Shown here piece after piece: positions 52,625 through 62,500 of a stretch of DNA of 64,000 bases. The stretch's first letter is position 1. Each line of letters starts with the position of its first letter. The stretch comes from Sulfuricella denitrificans skB26 (GTDB lineage: Bacteria; Pseudomonadota; Gammaproteobacteria; Burkholderiales; Sulfuricellaceae). The notes under the pieces are model-generated. The model ran no database searches. It was not told where the DNA came from and saw only the letters and a list, made by a program, of their open reading frames with translations. The position numbers were made by a program, and so were the translations under genes. The stretch is taken from assembly GCF_000297055.2 (NCBI RefSeq), contig NC_022357.1, positions 62,001 through 126,000 on the forward strand, read 5' to 3'.

Positions 52625-53212
52625 AGAAATTTAGGTCTGGTCGAATACCTGCCGACCTGGCAAGCGATGCAGGATTTTACCGCCACGCGCGGACCGGATA
52701 CGCCCGATGAACTATGGCTGCTGGAACATCCGCCGGTCTACACCCTGGGCTTGGCGGGCAAGCCGGAACACTTGCTGCGCGCAACTGATATCCCGGTCGT
52801 GAAGATCGACCGCGGCGGCCAGATCACCTACCATGGGCCGGGGCAGATCGTCATTTACCTGCTGCTGGATTTGAAGCGGCGCAACATTGGCGTCAAGGAA
52901 CTGGTGCGGCGCATGGAGCAGGCGGTGATCGATCTGCTGGCGGAATATGGCACCAGGGCCGAGAGGCTCGACAAGGCGCCGGGTGTCTATGTCGGCAACG
53001 CCAAGATCGCAGCCCTTGGGCTGCGCATCAAGAATGGCTGCTGTTACCACGGCCTGTGCCTGAACGTGGATATGGATCTGTCTCCGTATGCGGCGATCAA
53101 CCCCTGCGGTTACGAAGGGCTGGCCGTGACGCAGTGCCGTAATGTCGGCGTTACCGATAATCTTGAGGTTATCGGTGAAAAATTGACTGTGAAATTGAGA
53201 CAAAATTTTTAA
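52556..53212 (+). CDS. lipB: Octanoyltransferase LipB
   Basis: Moves octanoate from ACP to lipoyl domains. 218 aa if started at GTG 52556, which has GAGGGG 6 bases before it; TTG 52592 in the same frame is an alternative. Both lie in the heptamer element; there is no ATG, GTG or TTG between it and the conserved [15 protein letters not shown]. Catalytic blocks [20 protein letters not shown], Lys and Cys in KIAALG and NPCGYEG. The N-terminal ~25 residues are repeat-encoded. Confidence 0.93.
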   Translation: MRSEEKKAESEVLPLTPHSYLLTRNLGLVEYLPTWQAMQDFTATRGPDTPDELWLLEHPPVYTLGLAGKPEHLLRATDIPVVKIDRGGQITYHGPGQIVIYLLLDLKRRNIGVKELVRRMEQAVIDLLAEYGTRAERLDKAPGVYVGNAKIAALGLRIKNGCCYHGLCLNVDMDLSPYAAINPCGYEGLAVTQCRNVGVTDNLEVIGEKLTVKLRQNF

Positions 53213-53235
53213 TCGCGCCTCTGCGGTTCAACTGA
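53213..53235. repeat. Single CGCAGAGG-type arm
   Basis: GCGCCTCTGCGGTTCAACTGAG matches the right arm of the 19416 element; it lies in the lipB-lipA gap with no clear partner arm. Confidence 0.55.
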
Positions 53236-53250
53236 GTATTTGGAAATTCC

Positions 53251-54198
53251 ATGGCTGAAAACAGACAAACCGGCGCTGCAAAAACCGCGCGCATCCCGAT
53301 CAAGATCGTCCCTTCCGAGCCGTTGCGCAAGCCAAGCTGGATTCGTGCCCAAGCGCCGACCTCGGCCAAATATCAGGAGATCAAGCAGATCCTGCGCAGC
53401 CGCAACCTGCACACCGTGTGCGAGGAAGCGTCCTGCCCCAATATCGGCGAATGTTTCAGCCACGGCACCGCTACCTTCATGATCCTGGGCGACCTGTGCA
53501 CGCGCCGTTGCCCGTTCTGCGACGTCGCCCATGGCACGCCGCTGCCGCCCGATGTTGAGGAACCTGCGCAGATCGGCAACTCGGTTGCGGTAATGGGCCT
53601 GAATTACGTGGTCATCACCAGCGTCGACCGCGATGACCTGCGCGACGGCGGCGCCGGCCACTTCGCCGCCTGCATCCGCGCAACTCGCGAGCAGTCCCCG
53701 CATACCCGCATCGAAACCCTGGTGCCGGATTTCCGCGGCCGGCTAGAGGTCGCGCTGGATGCGCTGGCGAATGATTTGCCCGACGTCCTCAACCACAACC
53801 TGGAAACCGTGCCGCGCCTGTACAAGCAGGCCCGTCCGGGCGCCGACTATGTTCATTCGCTTAAGCTGCTGCAGGAATTCAGGCAGCGCTACCCGAACAT
53901 TCCCACCAAGTCCGGCCTGATGGTGGGGATAGGCGAAACCGATGAGGAAATCCTGGAGGTGATGAGGGATCTGCGCGCCCATGGCGTGGAGATGCTGACC
54001 ATCGGCCAGTATTTGCAGCCGACCCGGCATCACCTGCCGGTGGTGCGCTTCGTCGAACCGGCCCAGTTCGACCGGTTCGCTGCAGCCGCTGAAGAAATGG
54101 GCTTTTCCAACGCGGCCTGCGGGCCGATGGTGAGGTCAAGTTACCATGCCGACCAGCAGGCGAAAGAGGCCGGAATGGGTGTTAACTCACACAAATAA
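53251..54198 (+). CDS. lipA: Lipoyl synthase
   Basis: Radical SAM enzyme inserting two sulfurs into octanoyl groups. 315 aa. Auxiliary cluster Cys in [15 protein letters not shown] cluster CTRRCPFC, and the C-terminal RSSYHAD Ser ligand. Last core gene before the accessory region. Confidence 0.97.
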   Translation: MAENRQTGAAKTARIPIKIVPSEPLRKPSWIRAQAPTSAKYQEIKQILRSRNLHTVCEEASCPNIGECFSHGTATFMILGDLCTRRCPFCDVAHGTPLPPDVEEPAQIGNSVAVMGLNYVVITSVDRDDLRDGGAGHFAACIRATREQSPHTRIETLVPDFRGRLEVALDALANDLPDVLNHNLETVPRLYKQARPGADYVHSLKLLQEFRQRYPNIPTKSGLMVGIGETDEEILEVMRDLRAHGVEMLTIGQYLQPTRHHLPVVRFVEPAQFDRFAAAAEEMGFSNAACGPMVRSSYHADQQAKEAGMGVNSHK

Positions 54199-54291
54199 AT
54201 GATAATTTCTACTAATCAATAATAATATTACACTAATCAATGACAGATAATTTCCGCTTAGACTGGTGTATATACTAGGTTTAAATGAAAA
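54199..54291. other. AT-rich boundary with short repeated motifs
   Basis: Sharply AT-rich after lipA. ACTAATCAAT occurs at 54211-54220 and 54232-54241 (21 bases apart); GATAATTTC occurs at 54202-54210 and 54246-54254. A related TGATTTCCGCTTA lies at 54631-54643 before tniQ. Could be a mobile-element end with transposase sites or paired promoter elements; no inverse copy was found in the window. Confidence 0.4.
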
Positions 54292-54350
54292 ATGCCAGCT
54301 AATCTGGGCGCCCATTCCAAAGCCATTAGAAGGTAAATTACTGCCATTTG
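54292..54350 (+). pseudogene. Decayed copy of a tniQ 5' end
   Basis: From ATGCC to about TTTGGTCA this stretch aligns with bases 54656-54713 (start of the intact tniQ): shared blocks include CTGG, AAGCCA, AGAAGG and AATTACT. It has indels and a stop, so it is a remnant. The motif TTTCCGCTTA lies before both copies. The zinc-ribbon gene follows. Confidence 0.55.
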
Positions 54351-54378
54351 GTCATACATAATTGCTTCCGGACGCGGA

Positions 54379-54606
54379 ATGGACGTCGAATCTATCCCTA
54401 AATTTACTGCCTCCGCAGCAAAACTGTGGGCAACCGTTCCCAGCGATACGAAAAAGCTACTGCTCTCTAATGTTTGGTGCGGCAAATGCCGTCATGAAGT
54501 CACAATTACCAATTTTTCCGGCGCAGTCAAAGCAGGCGATTTGTTGCTAGTCGGCCTGTGTTCGGAGTGCCATAGCGATGTGGCAAGAGGGATCAAGGTG
54601 AGTTGA
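54379..54606 (+). CDS. Small zinc-ribbon protein
   Basis: 75 aa. Two CxxC pairs, Cys34/Cys37 and Cys61/Cys64, joined by a short beta-like stretch. No family recognised. Between a decayed and an intact tniQ start, 49 bases before the latter, so probably transcribed with tniQ. Confidence 0.65.
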   Translation: MDVESIPKFTASAAKLWATVPSDTKKLLLSNVWCGKCRHEVTITNFSGAVKAGDLLLVGLCSECHSDVARGIKVS

Positions 54607-54655
54607 CTTATCCAATAGTTACTGAATATGTGATTTCCGCTTAAAGCCAATAATC

Positions 54656-56008
54656 ATGCCGCTCTGGCCCATACATCCCAAGCCAAAAGAAGGAGAATTA
54701 CTCTCCTCCTGGATCACGCGGCTCGCGCGAGCAAATCACATGGCAACGGCTGACTTCTGCAGAGTTGTCCTACCCGATAAAAGTACCACCCTTAAAGAGA
54801 TTGACCGCACATACAACGCTGAGATGATGCAGGCGCTGGCGGATGGTGCCGGCGTTCCGATAGAACGTGTATGGGAAACGTCGCTACTTTCTGATGAAGG
54901 CTACGTCTTCAACCATCGGTCCTATGGCACTACAGAGTGGGTATTGCCGACAGCGGCAGTCGATGGAGTTGACGGCAATGGTATGGCGTATTGTCCCCAG
55001 TGCCTGGACTCGGATGCTGAGCCTTACTACCGCAAGTCCTGGAGATTCGCATTCAACCCCGTCTGCCCTACGCATCGCGCCTTCCTTCGGCATGGCTGCC
55101 CAAGCTGCGGCAAGCCATACAACTATTTCTACGCCGCATCCACCCAACCCAGCATGGCAAACTTGATCGTCACATGCCGGTGGTGCGGTGCGACCATGCG
55201 TCATGCGCCGGCGGATCAAGATAATTCCGCACTGATCGACAGTGTCTTAGCTATCCAGGAGAAAATTAATTCCGGTATAGGCAGCGATTCATTCGCGGTG
55301 TTTGGGCATGACTACATTCATGCGCAGCCCTATCTCAGGTTTTTTCATACTTGCATGAATTCGCTCACCGTCCCGGATAAGGCAAGATGGGTTGCACGCA
55401 ACCATCCTGAGGCCCTACCGAAGGGGATCAATGTTGCTGTACTCGACCGCAATGACTATACCTTTGTGATCGAGCAGCGGTCCCCGGAGGAACTCGGGAC
55501 ACTGCTTTGCCTGGCTGACGTCTTGATGGGGGGCTGGCCTGACCGCTTTATGCATTACGTCCGAAAACTTAAGATATCTCCGCACAAGTTTTTTTCGAGT
55601 AAAACCATTCCACACTGGGTCACTCAATCGGCCAGCGAGTTCTGGTTTACCAAAGCAGAGGGTTTCTCCAATGGGGAGATCGAGAACGCCGGGCAGATTT
55701 TGCGCAAGAAGCTCGGACGGCCGGAATCTGAGGGCGAGCTCAAGGTCTTCATGACTCTGGGCAAGGTCCGGAATCTGGACAAGGTAAGCCATAAAAAGAG
55801 GAAAGAAGCCGAACTCTCCCCCGCGAATTTTGAGCTAAAGCACTCCGGGCCGGGGGGAGATTTTCCAAGAAAGAAATCAGACAAGTGGAGAAAGCTGATC
55901 GCAGTTGAGTCCGCTGAACTGCTCGCGAAGATTGCCGTACTCAGGAAGCCCGCACAAATCGCCGCAGACGAACCCACAACTCAGCTTGAGCTCTTCGATA
56001 AAAAATGA
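54656..56008 (+). CDS. TniQ family protein
   Basis: 450 aa. The TniQ N-terminus is clear (P-x-P-K-x-GELLSSWITRLARAN) followed by zinc-binding Cys clusters YCPQCL, CPTHRAFLRHGCPSCG and CRWCGA at residues ~120-180. TniQ proteins are target-selection factors of Tn7-like and Tn5053-like transposons. No tnsA/B/C or tniA/B gene is in the window, so this is either an orphan or the cargo side of an element whose core lies elsewhere. Function is inferred from family only. Confidence 0.87.
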   Translation: MPLWPIHPKPKEGELLSSWITRLARANHMATADFCRVVLPDKSTTLKEIDRTYNAEMMQALADGAGVPIERVWETSLLSDEGYVFNHRSYGTTEWVLPTAAVDGVDGNGMAYCPQCLDSDAEPYYRKSWRFAFNPVCPTHRAFLRHGCPSCGKPYNYFYAASTQPSMANLIVTCRWCGATMRHAPADQDNSALIDSVLAIQEKINSGIGSDSFAVFGHDYIHAQPYLRFFHTCMNSLTVPDKARWVARNHPEALPKGINVAVLDRNDYTFVIEQRSPEELGTLLCLADVLMGGWPDRFMHYVRKLKISPHKFFSSKTIPHWVTQSASEFWFTKAEGFSNGEIENAGQILRKKLGRPESEGELKVFMTLGKVRNLDKVSHKKRKEAELSPANFELKHSGPGGDFPRKKSDKWRKLIAVESAELLAKIAVLRKPAQIAADEPTTQLELFDKK

Positions 56009-56377
56009 CTACCGCTTTTATTTAAATCAAAATAAAACTACATGAAATAAATAATTCAGTTACTTAAGTTTTGTGCCGGCCCATTTTTTGACTATAGCAC
56101 CTTAGAAGGTTTATATTTCAAGAGCACAGTTATGAGAGTAGTGCTCCGCCGTATTTAAAGGGTTTGGGCGGCGAAGGGCTGATAAAACGCCGTGAACTGT
56201 AACTTGCCGTAGGTGAGTCGCTGAATCCAAATGATGTGATACATACCATGCCCTCAAACAATTAGCCCCCGATGTTATCGTCTGTCTATATGCCAAGGCA
56301 GATATTATGGTTGATCGTATTTCAAAAAAGGCCGCGGGTCGATGCGAACCCGGCTCCTTTAATTCTCAGGTAGACAG
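56009..56377. other. AT-rich gap without a supported gene
   Basis: Contains no convincing gene, repeat or terminator. The stretch 56270-56380 is open in one frame (DVIVCLYAKADIMVDR and on) but has no start and may be gene debris. Confidence 0.6.
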
Positions 56378-56581
56378 ATGATTGATTTCATTCTTGACAT
56401 ACTAGTCGCTCCCTACCATCTCTTGATGGGTGTTGTGCTTGGCCTTCTAGCTGCTGCTGCGGCTTGGTATCTGCTGCCAGGAACCGTAGATCGTTTAAGC
56501 GTGGGGGGATGGCTGGTGGTTATTGGATTAGTCTGTGGTGTCGTCTATAGCCTATTGGATGAGAAAGAGAAAGAATCATAA
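56378..56581 (+). CDS. Small membrane protein, unknown
   Basis: 67 aa with two hydrophobic helices (residues ~12-34 and ~42-60) and a charged tail LLDEKEKES. Ribosome site CAGGTAGA is modest. Close to the RHS locus but on the opposite strand. Confidence 0.5.
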   Translation: MIDFILDILVAPYHLLMGVVLGLLAAAAAWYLLPGTVDRLSVGGWLVVIGLVCGVVYSLLDEKEKES

Positions 56582-56634
56582 AGCCTTGGCTAATCGCCAT
56601 GTGGGTTTGTGATTTTTGCTTCATCTATCAACAC

Positions 56635-57222
56635 TCAACACCTTATTTTCTCAGAATAAGGATCTCGCCATGCAATAAGAAAACTCTCTATGATAGCTGC
56701 AATAAACCTCAATCCGCCTTGTGTCCAAGTAAGCAGATTCAGTGCATGTTTCATTTGAACTACCGCTAGTTCTCTTTTTGCAAATACATTTCCTTGGTCA
56801 GCAGCACGTCTCAAATACTGCATTGCGTAGTCGTTGTTCGCAGCCACGCCTCTACCAATTAGATACATAAGGCCCAGACGACAAAGTGCTGGCGGGTAAC
56901 CTTTTCCTGCGCTGAGGCGAATGTACTCAAATGCATCTTCGGATTGGCCATCCTCTTCTAGAAGTCGCCCACAGTAGAACATTCCTTCCGCCGAATTAAG
57001 TGCTGCAGCTTTTTTGAACCAGAAGAGCGCACTGTCACGGCTTTGGGCATAACCAATGCCTTCGCTATACATCCAACCAAGAAAAACTTGTGCATCCAGA
57101 TAATCCTTCTCCGCCAGTTCCTTATAGCGAGAAGCAGCTTCAACGTACTGGCCAGCTTTATATAGGTGCGTTGCTTCAGAAAATACTTCTTGGTCTAATT
57201 TCTTATCAGTAGGCTGTACCAT
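56635..57222 (-). CDS. Sel1-repeat (TPR-like) protein, possible immunity protein
   Basis: 195 aa, no signal peptide. Three or four Sel1 repeats: AQVFLGWMYSEGIGYAQSRDSALFWFKKAA, then GMFYCGRLLEEDG, then ALCRLGLMYLIGRGVAANNDYAM (shown in part). Directly 3' of the short RHS gene, the place where immunity genes lie in RHS toxin loci; Sel1 immunity proteins are known in other systems. Role is inference from position. Confidence 0.75.
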   Translation of the reverse strand: MVQPTDKKLDQEVFSEATHLYKAGQYVEAASRYKELAEKDYLDAQVFLGWMYSEGIGYAQSRDSALFWFKKAAALNSAEGMFYCGRLLEEDGQSEDAFEYIRLSAGKGYPPALCRLGLMYLIGRGVAANNDYAMQYLRRAADQGNVFAKRELAVVQMKHALNLLTWTQGGLRFIAAIIESFLIAWRDPYSEKIRC

Positions 57223-57268
57223 TCGACGACCCCCTCAATTCGCTCTTGCTAAGGCACCCAAGATAACT

Positions 57269-58582
57269 TTATTTCGGAAATTGAAGGGTTAAAGGTATCG
57301 GTGGAGGCACGCTGCTCGGTAGAGCAGGAGTACTGATTGCTGGTGGTGTACATTGTGGATACACCGGATGTTTTGGAGGCGGCAAGCCTGGAGTTTTTGA
57401 AAGGGCACCTTTTATAGTTGCTTTTGCCACACCGACGGCGATGCGCGCAGCTTTCGGAACAGCTATATATCCGCCGCCGGCCGCCCCAGATACGACTGTA
57501 GTCACTCCACCCACACCGCCAGCGGCCATGGCGGCATTTCCCATAGAGCCGATGGCTGTAGCCTGAGATATAGTCATACCATTTTGAAGGCCACCTATAG
57601 TCGAGGTGATAAGCAAGCCATCAGGATCAAAATAATTCAGCGGATTATTTTCAACATAGCTATAAGTATTAATTCCCCCGTCCAGACCAATCGGGTCAGA
57701 GGTGGTGTACCTCCCGGTACTGGAATCATAATTCCTCGCGTAGTTATAATTCAGCCCCGACTCCGCATCGTAATACTGTCCCGGAAACCTCAGATTCACC
57801 GTAACCTTGGTATTGTCCCCATCCGCATCCTCATTCGCCAGCGTTGAGCCAAACGCATCCGACTCCCACCGCCAGAGGACTTTGCCTGTCTCATCCATCG
57901 CCGCTCTAGGCGTGTTGAGATGATCCACTTCGTAGTAGAGGGTCTTGCGGGTCGGTTGATGTTCGATCTGGGCGATCGGGGTGTCGTCTCGCCAGACGTA
58001 GGTACGGATTGGGGTGCCGGTGCCGCTGGTCTCGGCCAACAGGTGGCCTTGCTGGTCGTAGTGGTAGACCACGGTCTGTGCGCCTTGGGGCGCACTGGCG
58101 GTGGTGACTTTGCGGGTGCGTTGGCTCTGGGCGTTGTAATAGTAGGTCGCCATCAGGACGCTGTTCTTGCTGATGGTGTAGAGCTGTCCGGCCTGGTTGT
58201 AAGTGTAGGTTCTTCCTGTGCCGTCTGAGGTGATGCGGCCTGAGGGGTCGGTGCTGACGCTGACTCCCTGGCGGGTGGTCAGCATTTTGTTGGAGTTAGG
58301 GTCGTAGGTGTAATTGCCTGACCCGTCGCTGAGGCGGTTGCCGTCGGCGTCGTAGCTGATGGTCTGGGTCTGGGCCGGACCGGCTTCTGTATTGAGGCGG
58401 TTGAGGGCGTCGTAGCCGTAGGTGGTAGTGGCCTGCCCTGTTGTACCCGGATTCACGGTGCGCTGGGTGATGTTGCCGAAGTCGTCGTGGACCAGGCTGG
58501 CGGTTTCGGCTTGGGCCGTTGTCTGCCCTAGCAGGAGCAGGCCTGCCAGCAGGGGGGCGATCAGCCGGGTATGCTTTAACAT
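57269..58582 (-). CDS. RHS-repeat protein with associated core domain and variable tail
   Basis: 437 aa. Signal peptide to about residue 25 (AQA). YD repeats (YGYDALNRLNTE, YDADGNRL) lead to the hyperconserved RHS core: YYEVDHLNTPRAAMDETG, RFPGQYYDAESGLNYNYARNYD, RYTTSDPIGLDGGINTYSYV. After the core is a ~115-residue tail, Gly/Ala-rich then Pro-rich, with no toxin motif recognised. It looks like the C-terminal half of a full RHS protein, while the long upstream gene provides the N-terminal half. Confidence 0.85.
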   Translation of the reverse strand: MLKHTRLIAPLLAGLLLLGQTTAQAETASLVHDDFGNITQRTVNPGTTGQATTTYGYDALNRLNTEAGPAQTQTISYDADGNRLSDGSGNYTYDPNSNKMLTTRQGVSVSTDPSGRITSDGTGRTYTYNQAGQLYTISKNSVLMATYYYNAQSQRTRKVTTASAPQGAQTVVYHYDQQGHLLAETSGTGTPIRTYVWRDDTPIAQIEHQPTRKTLYYEVDHLNTPRAAMDETGKVLWRWESDAFGSTLANEDADGDNTKVTVNLRFPGQYYDAESGLNYNYARNYDSSTGRYTTSDPIGLDGGINTYSYVENNPLNYFDPDGLLITSTIGGLQNGMTISQATAIGSMGNAAMAAGGVGGVTTVVSGAAGGGYIAVPKAARIAVGVAKATIKGALSKTPGLPPPKHPVYPQCTPPAISTPALPSSVPPPIPLTLQFPK

Positions 58583-58618
58583 GAGGGGTGCCCTTTACTT
58601 ATTCTTGTGGGTTCGCCG

Positions 58619-59542
58619 TTATTGAGGGGTGACGGTGGCGGTGATGCCTGTGAGCGGGCTGCCATTGATGTCGTAAGCTTTGAGGCTGGTTTGCGTGAGA
58701 CCGGTGATGCCACCGGCAATGTAGAATTTAAACTGCACCAGGCCGTTCTTACTCAAGGTTTGTGCAAGCGTATTACCCTTGGCTGGCGTTAGCATCACTT
58801 TCAGGTTTCCGTTGCCATCGTCTAACCAAACCGCGCTTTTCAAATAGGCGACCGGATCGACTACACAGGCCACGCCTACACCAGACGTATGCGTAAATTG
58901 CAGCTGAATCGAATGAGGGATAATATCGTTACCGTTGGCATCCTGGCCGCTAAACGTGACTGCATAGCGGTCGGCTGTCTCCATCGACTTAAGTGCAGAA
59001 GGGTACGTGTTTAAAAAATCAAACGACGCCTGCCCATTGGTGAATGGCGTATAAATATTAAACAGGTTAGACAACCCCGTTCCTGGCAAAACAGTTACAT
59101 TAACAGGGTAAATGGTATTTCCTGCACTATCTGTAACATGAACCGTCGCCGTTCCTGTAGGCAGCGAGGCAGGCAAGTCCAGGAGAATGGCAGTTTGCCA
59201 CCACTCTCTGTCATCTGCTGTTACAGCCGCATTGATATTTTTTCCAATGCCCCAGTCGTTACTACCAAGATCTTGCTTGGTGCGGAAACCGATCATCAGC
59301 TTGGAAGAAGGATCTGGATACAGGTTGACTACCCCTCTGACCGGCACATTGGTAATGGCAGGGCCTGAAGATGGCGTGATACTCACATTCAGATTCTGAC
59401 TCTTTAGATTCAGCCAACCCACCGGCAGCACCACAGTATCACCTGCCCGCGCAGCAGTGCCAAAGGTCTGCGTCCCCGCACACCCTGCCAACGTCCCCAT
59501 TAGCGGCACCATCAACAACAGTAAATAAGTCCGTGCGTTCAT
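58619..59542 (-). CDS. Lipoprotein of unknown function
   Basis: 307 aa. Lipobox LAGC with Cys21. The rest is predicted beta-rich and Thr/Asn-rich; two TITA/TVTPQ-like stretches suggest Ig-like folds. Between the two RHS genes, with gaps of 36 and 51 bases, so likely one operon. No family recognised. Confidence 0.7.
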   Translation of the reverse strand: MNARTYLLLLMVPLMGTLAGCAGTQTFGTAARAGDTVVLPVGWLNLKSQNLNVSITPSSGPAITNVPVRGVVNLYPDPSSKLMIGFRTKQDLGSNDWGIGKNINAAVTADDREWWQTAILLDLPASLPTGTATVHVTDSAGNTIYPVNVTVLPGTGLSNLFNIYTPFTNGQASFDFLNTYPSALKSMETADRYAVTFSGQDANGNDIIPHSIQLQFTHTSGVGVACVVDPVAYLKSAVWLDDGNGNLKVMLTPAKGNTLAQTLSKNGLVQFKFYIAGGITGLTQTSLKAYDINGSPLTGITATVTPQ

Positions 59543-59593
59543 TTTCTCTCTCCCGTTTCATTATTACTTTGTTCTGTTTTTGTTCAGTCGGTT

Positions 59594-62500
59594 TTAAAAC
59601 GTTTCCAACCCCAACGCCTTCCTTCTGATCCTGGCCACATCCGCTGCATCGATGACGCCATCCGGTGTGCCGCTCGGGGCCACATCCCCATGCACTAGCT
59701 GGTCTGCCGTAGGCGTGACCAGTCCCAGCGCCATGCGCTCGGCCAGGGCGACGTCGGCGACGTCTACTATCCCGTCTCCGTTCAGGTCGCCATCCGGGGC
59801 GTTGTAACGCCGGGTGGATGGCAGGCCAGCCAGGTCGTAGCTGTTGCTTTGCTTGATGCCGTTGCCCAAGGTCTGGGCGGTGACTTGGCCTACGCCGTCA
59901 TAGGCGATGTCTTTGGCCAGGTGGGTGGTGATGATGCCGTTGCTGGTGTCGATGGTGTTGATGCGGCCGGCAGGGTTGCGGGTGAGGGTCTGGGTTTCGC
60001 CGGTGGGGGTGGTGGTGGTTAATAGTCGGTTGGCGCCGTCGTAGCCGTAGCCGGTGGTGTAGTTGACGCCGGCGATCTGGCGGGTCTGCTGGGTGAGGCT
60101 GCCTTGGTCGTCGTAGCTGTAGGTGGTGCTGCCTTCGGCGTCGGTGATTCTGCACAGGCGGCCGATGCCGTAGTTGCAACCGGTGCTGCTGTCCCAGATG
60201 TAGGCAATGTTCTCGCCGGTGGCGGGATAGGTGATGCTGGTGAGGCGGTTGAGGGCGTCCCAGGTGTAGTTGCTTGTGATGCCTCGGGCGTCGGTGGCGG
60301 TCTTGAGGTTGCCGGCTGCATCGTAGGTGCGGTTGGTGATGCCACTGTCGGGGCTGGTTTGTTGGGTGGCTTCGCCTAATGCGTTGACGGTGTAGGCGGT
60401 GGTGATGTCGGCAGGGTTGACGCTGCGTCGCGGGATGGTGACGCTCTTGAGTTGATCCAGTCCGTCGTAGGTATACGAGGTGGGGTTGCTGATTTGGTTG
60501 AGGGCGTCTCCGACGTAAATCAGCCGGTTGAGGGCGTCGTAGTTGAAGGTGGTGGTATGGGGGGTGCTTGTGCCCTGCCCTTCAACGACGGTGGTCATGT
60601 TACCGGCGGCGTCGTAGGTGTAGAGGGTGGTTGATGTGGCGCCCTGGTTGTAGGTGATGACATCGGTCATGAGGCGGCTGAGGGCGTCGAAGCTATGGCT
60701 CTTGGTGGTGCTGAGGACGTTGTTGGCGTCGAAGATTTCTTCTTTGGTGCGGTTGCCGATGGCGTCCAGGGTGTAGTGGATGCGGTTGAGCTGGGTGTCG
60801 CTGATGTCCGTGAGGCGATGGGCGGCATCGTAGGTGTAGTCGATGTGGCTGGTGTCGGCCAGGGTGACTTTGATGAGTTGGCCGACGGCGTCGTAGTCGT
60901 AGGTGGTGGTTTTAGTGCCGACGGTCCGGGTCTTGAGCCAGCCTCGCGTGAAAGCGAGCGTCGTGGTGACAGTATTAGGGTCGATGATAGTGATGGGGCG
61001 ACCGTTGCCATCGTAAGCGGTAATAGTGGTGATGTGACCCAGTGCGTTGGTGATTTTCCACAGGTCGCCTTTGCGGTATTTGGGTATGGGTAACGTGCTG
61101 TCATCGGCGCTGTAGTAGGTGTAGGTGGTGGTGTCGGCGATGTCGGTTCTTGGGCCGTCAATGCTCTTGAGGAGGTTGAGCAGTGTGTTGTCGGTGGCGC
61201 TGGTGTAGGTGTAGGTCCAGGTGCGGGTTTTATTGGTGGCGGTGTCTTTGATGCTTCGGGTGTGCAGCAAGAAGTCGCTGCCGGGGATGTCGTAGGCGTC
61301 GGTGGTGGTTCTGCCGGGTTCGGTGATAACTAACGGTAGGCGGTAGGTGGGATGCCAGGTGGTGGTGATTTTACGTTGAGCGGTGTTGGCGGCGGGGATC
61401 CACGCTGCCCAAGCTGCGACGTCGGCAGGGCAGGCTGTCGTGCTTTCCAGGCCTTCGGCTCGGGCGATTTCGAGGTTGCGGCCCAAGGCATCGTAGGCGG
61501 AGCAGGTTTTATGCTGATTGAAGTCGGTTCGACTGGCGACGTTGCCGTTGGGGTCGTAGGTGATGCCGCTGGCGGCGGCTGCACAGCCGGAGCCGCCGGG
61601 TTGGTTGGTACCGAGGCTTTTGACGACGCCTAATACGGTGGTGAAGTTGTAGGTGCGGGCGGTGCCAAGGGCATCGGTGACGATGGTGTTGGTGGGGTTG
61701 CCGGTGGCATTGGTGTTGTAGGTGAGCTGGTATCTGTCGATACCCTGATTCAGGCTGGGGGCGTGCTCTTCCTTCACCGCCCTGCCTTGAGCGTCGTACC
61801 AGTAACTGGCATAGCGGGTGCCGGGGTCGCTGCTGGCTTTCTTATCAGTGATGCCGGTCAGGGCATGAGGCTGGTTGGTGTTGCCGGTCTTGTCCTGTTC
61901 GTTATACCAATATTGGCGGATGCTACCGTCGGGGTAGGTTACAGAAGTGAGATTATTCCCCAGTGGTTGGCCACTTAAAACAATTGAACTAGATTCGTCG
62001 TATTTGTAGAGGTAGACGCCACCGGCAGGGACGGTCATCTTTGACACGCGTGCGGACCCATCGTAGACAAAGTTTAGCTGCCGCCCTGTGGGGCTGGTAA
62101 CAGTGAGCAACAAATCTCCAATTGGGGCAACGGAAGAAGGCGTTACAACTGAACAGGCAGCACTAACCACATTACAGCTATAAACTAGTGTTTGGGTCTG
62201 GCCTGTGAGATTGGTGATGGATGTTAGCTTGCCTGATGCATCATAAATTTCCACTTCCCCCTGCTCATTGAGATACCTCCAGCCGTTCGGCTTTCCTGTT
62301 GTAATATCTACACCTAATTGGCCCAAGGTTCCAGCTGCGTCGGCGTCACCTATCCAAGGGGCGTCAGCTCCTACTTGAGTAAACTGATACCGTTTACCAT
62401 CACCACGGCCAAGACCAACAATGCTGTAACTACCAGCCCCACTGCCAGAAGTCATGAAATTTAAAGTTTGTCCATACCCTCCCTTCCACCCCACTCCCAA

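Noticed and set aside
56327-56360. Possible terminator before the 67-aa gene
   Set aside because: Only a 5-base CGGGT/ACCCG stem and no proper T-run.
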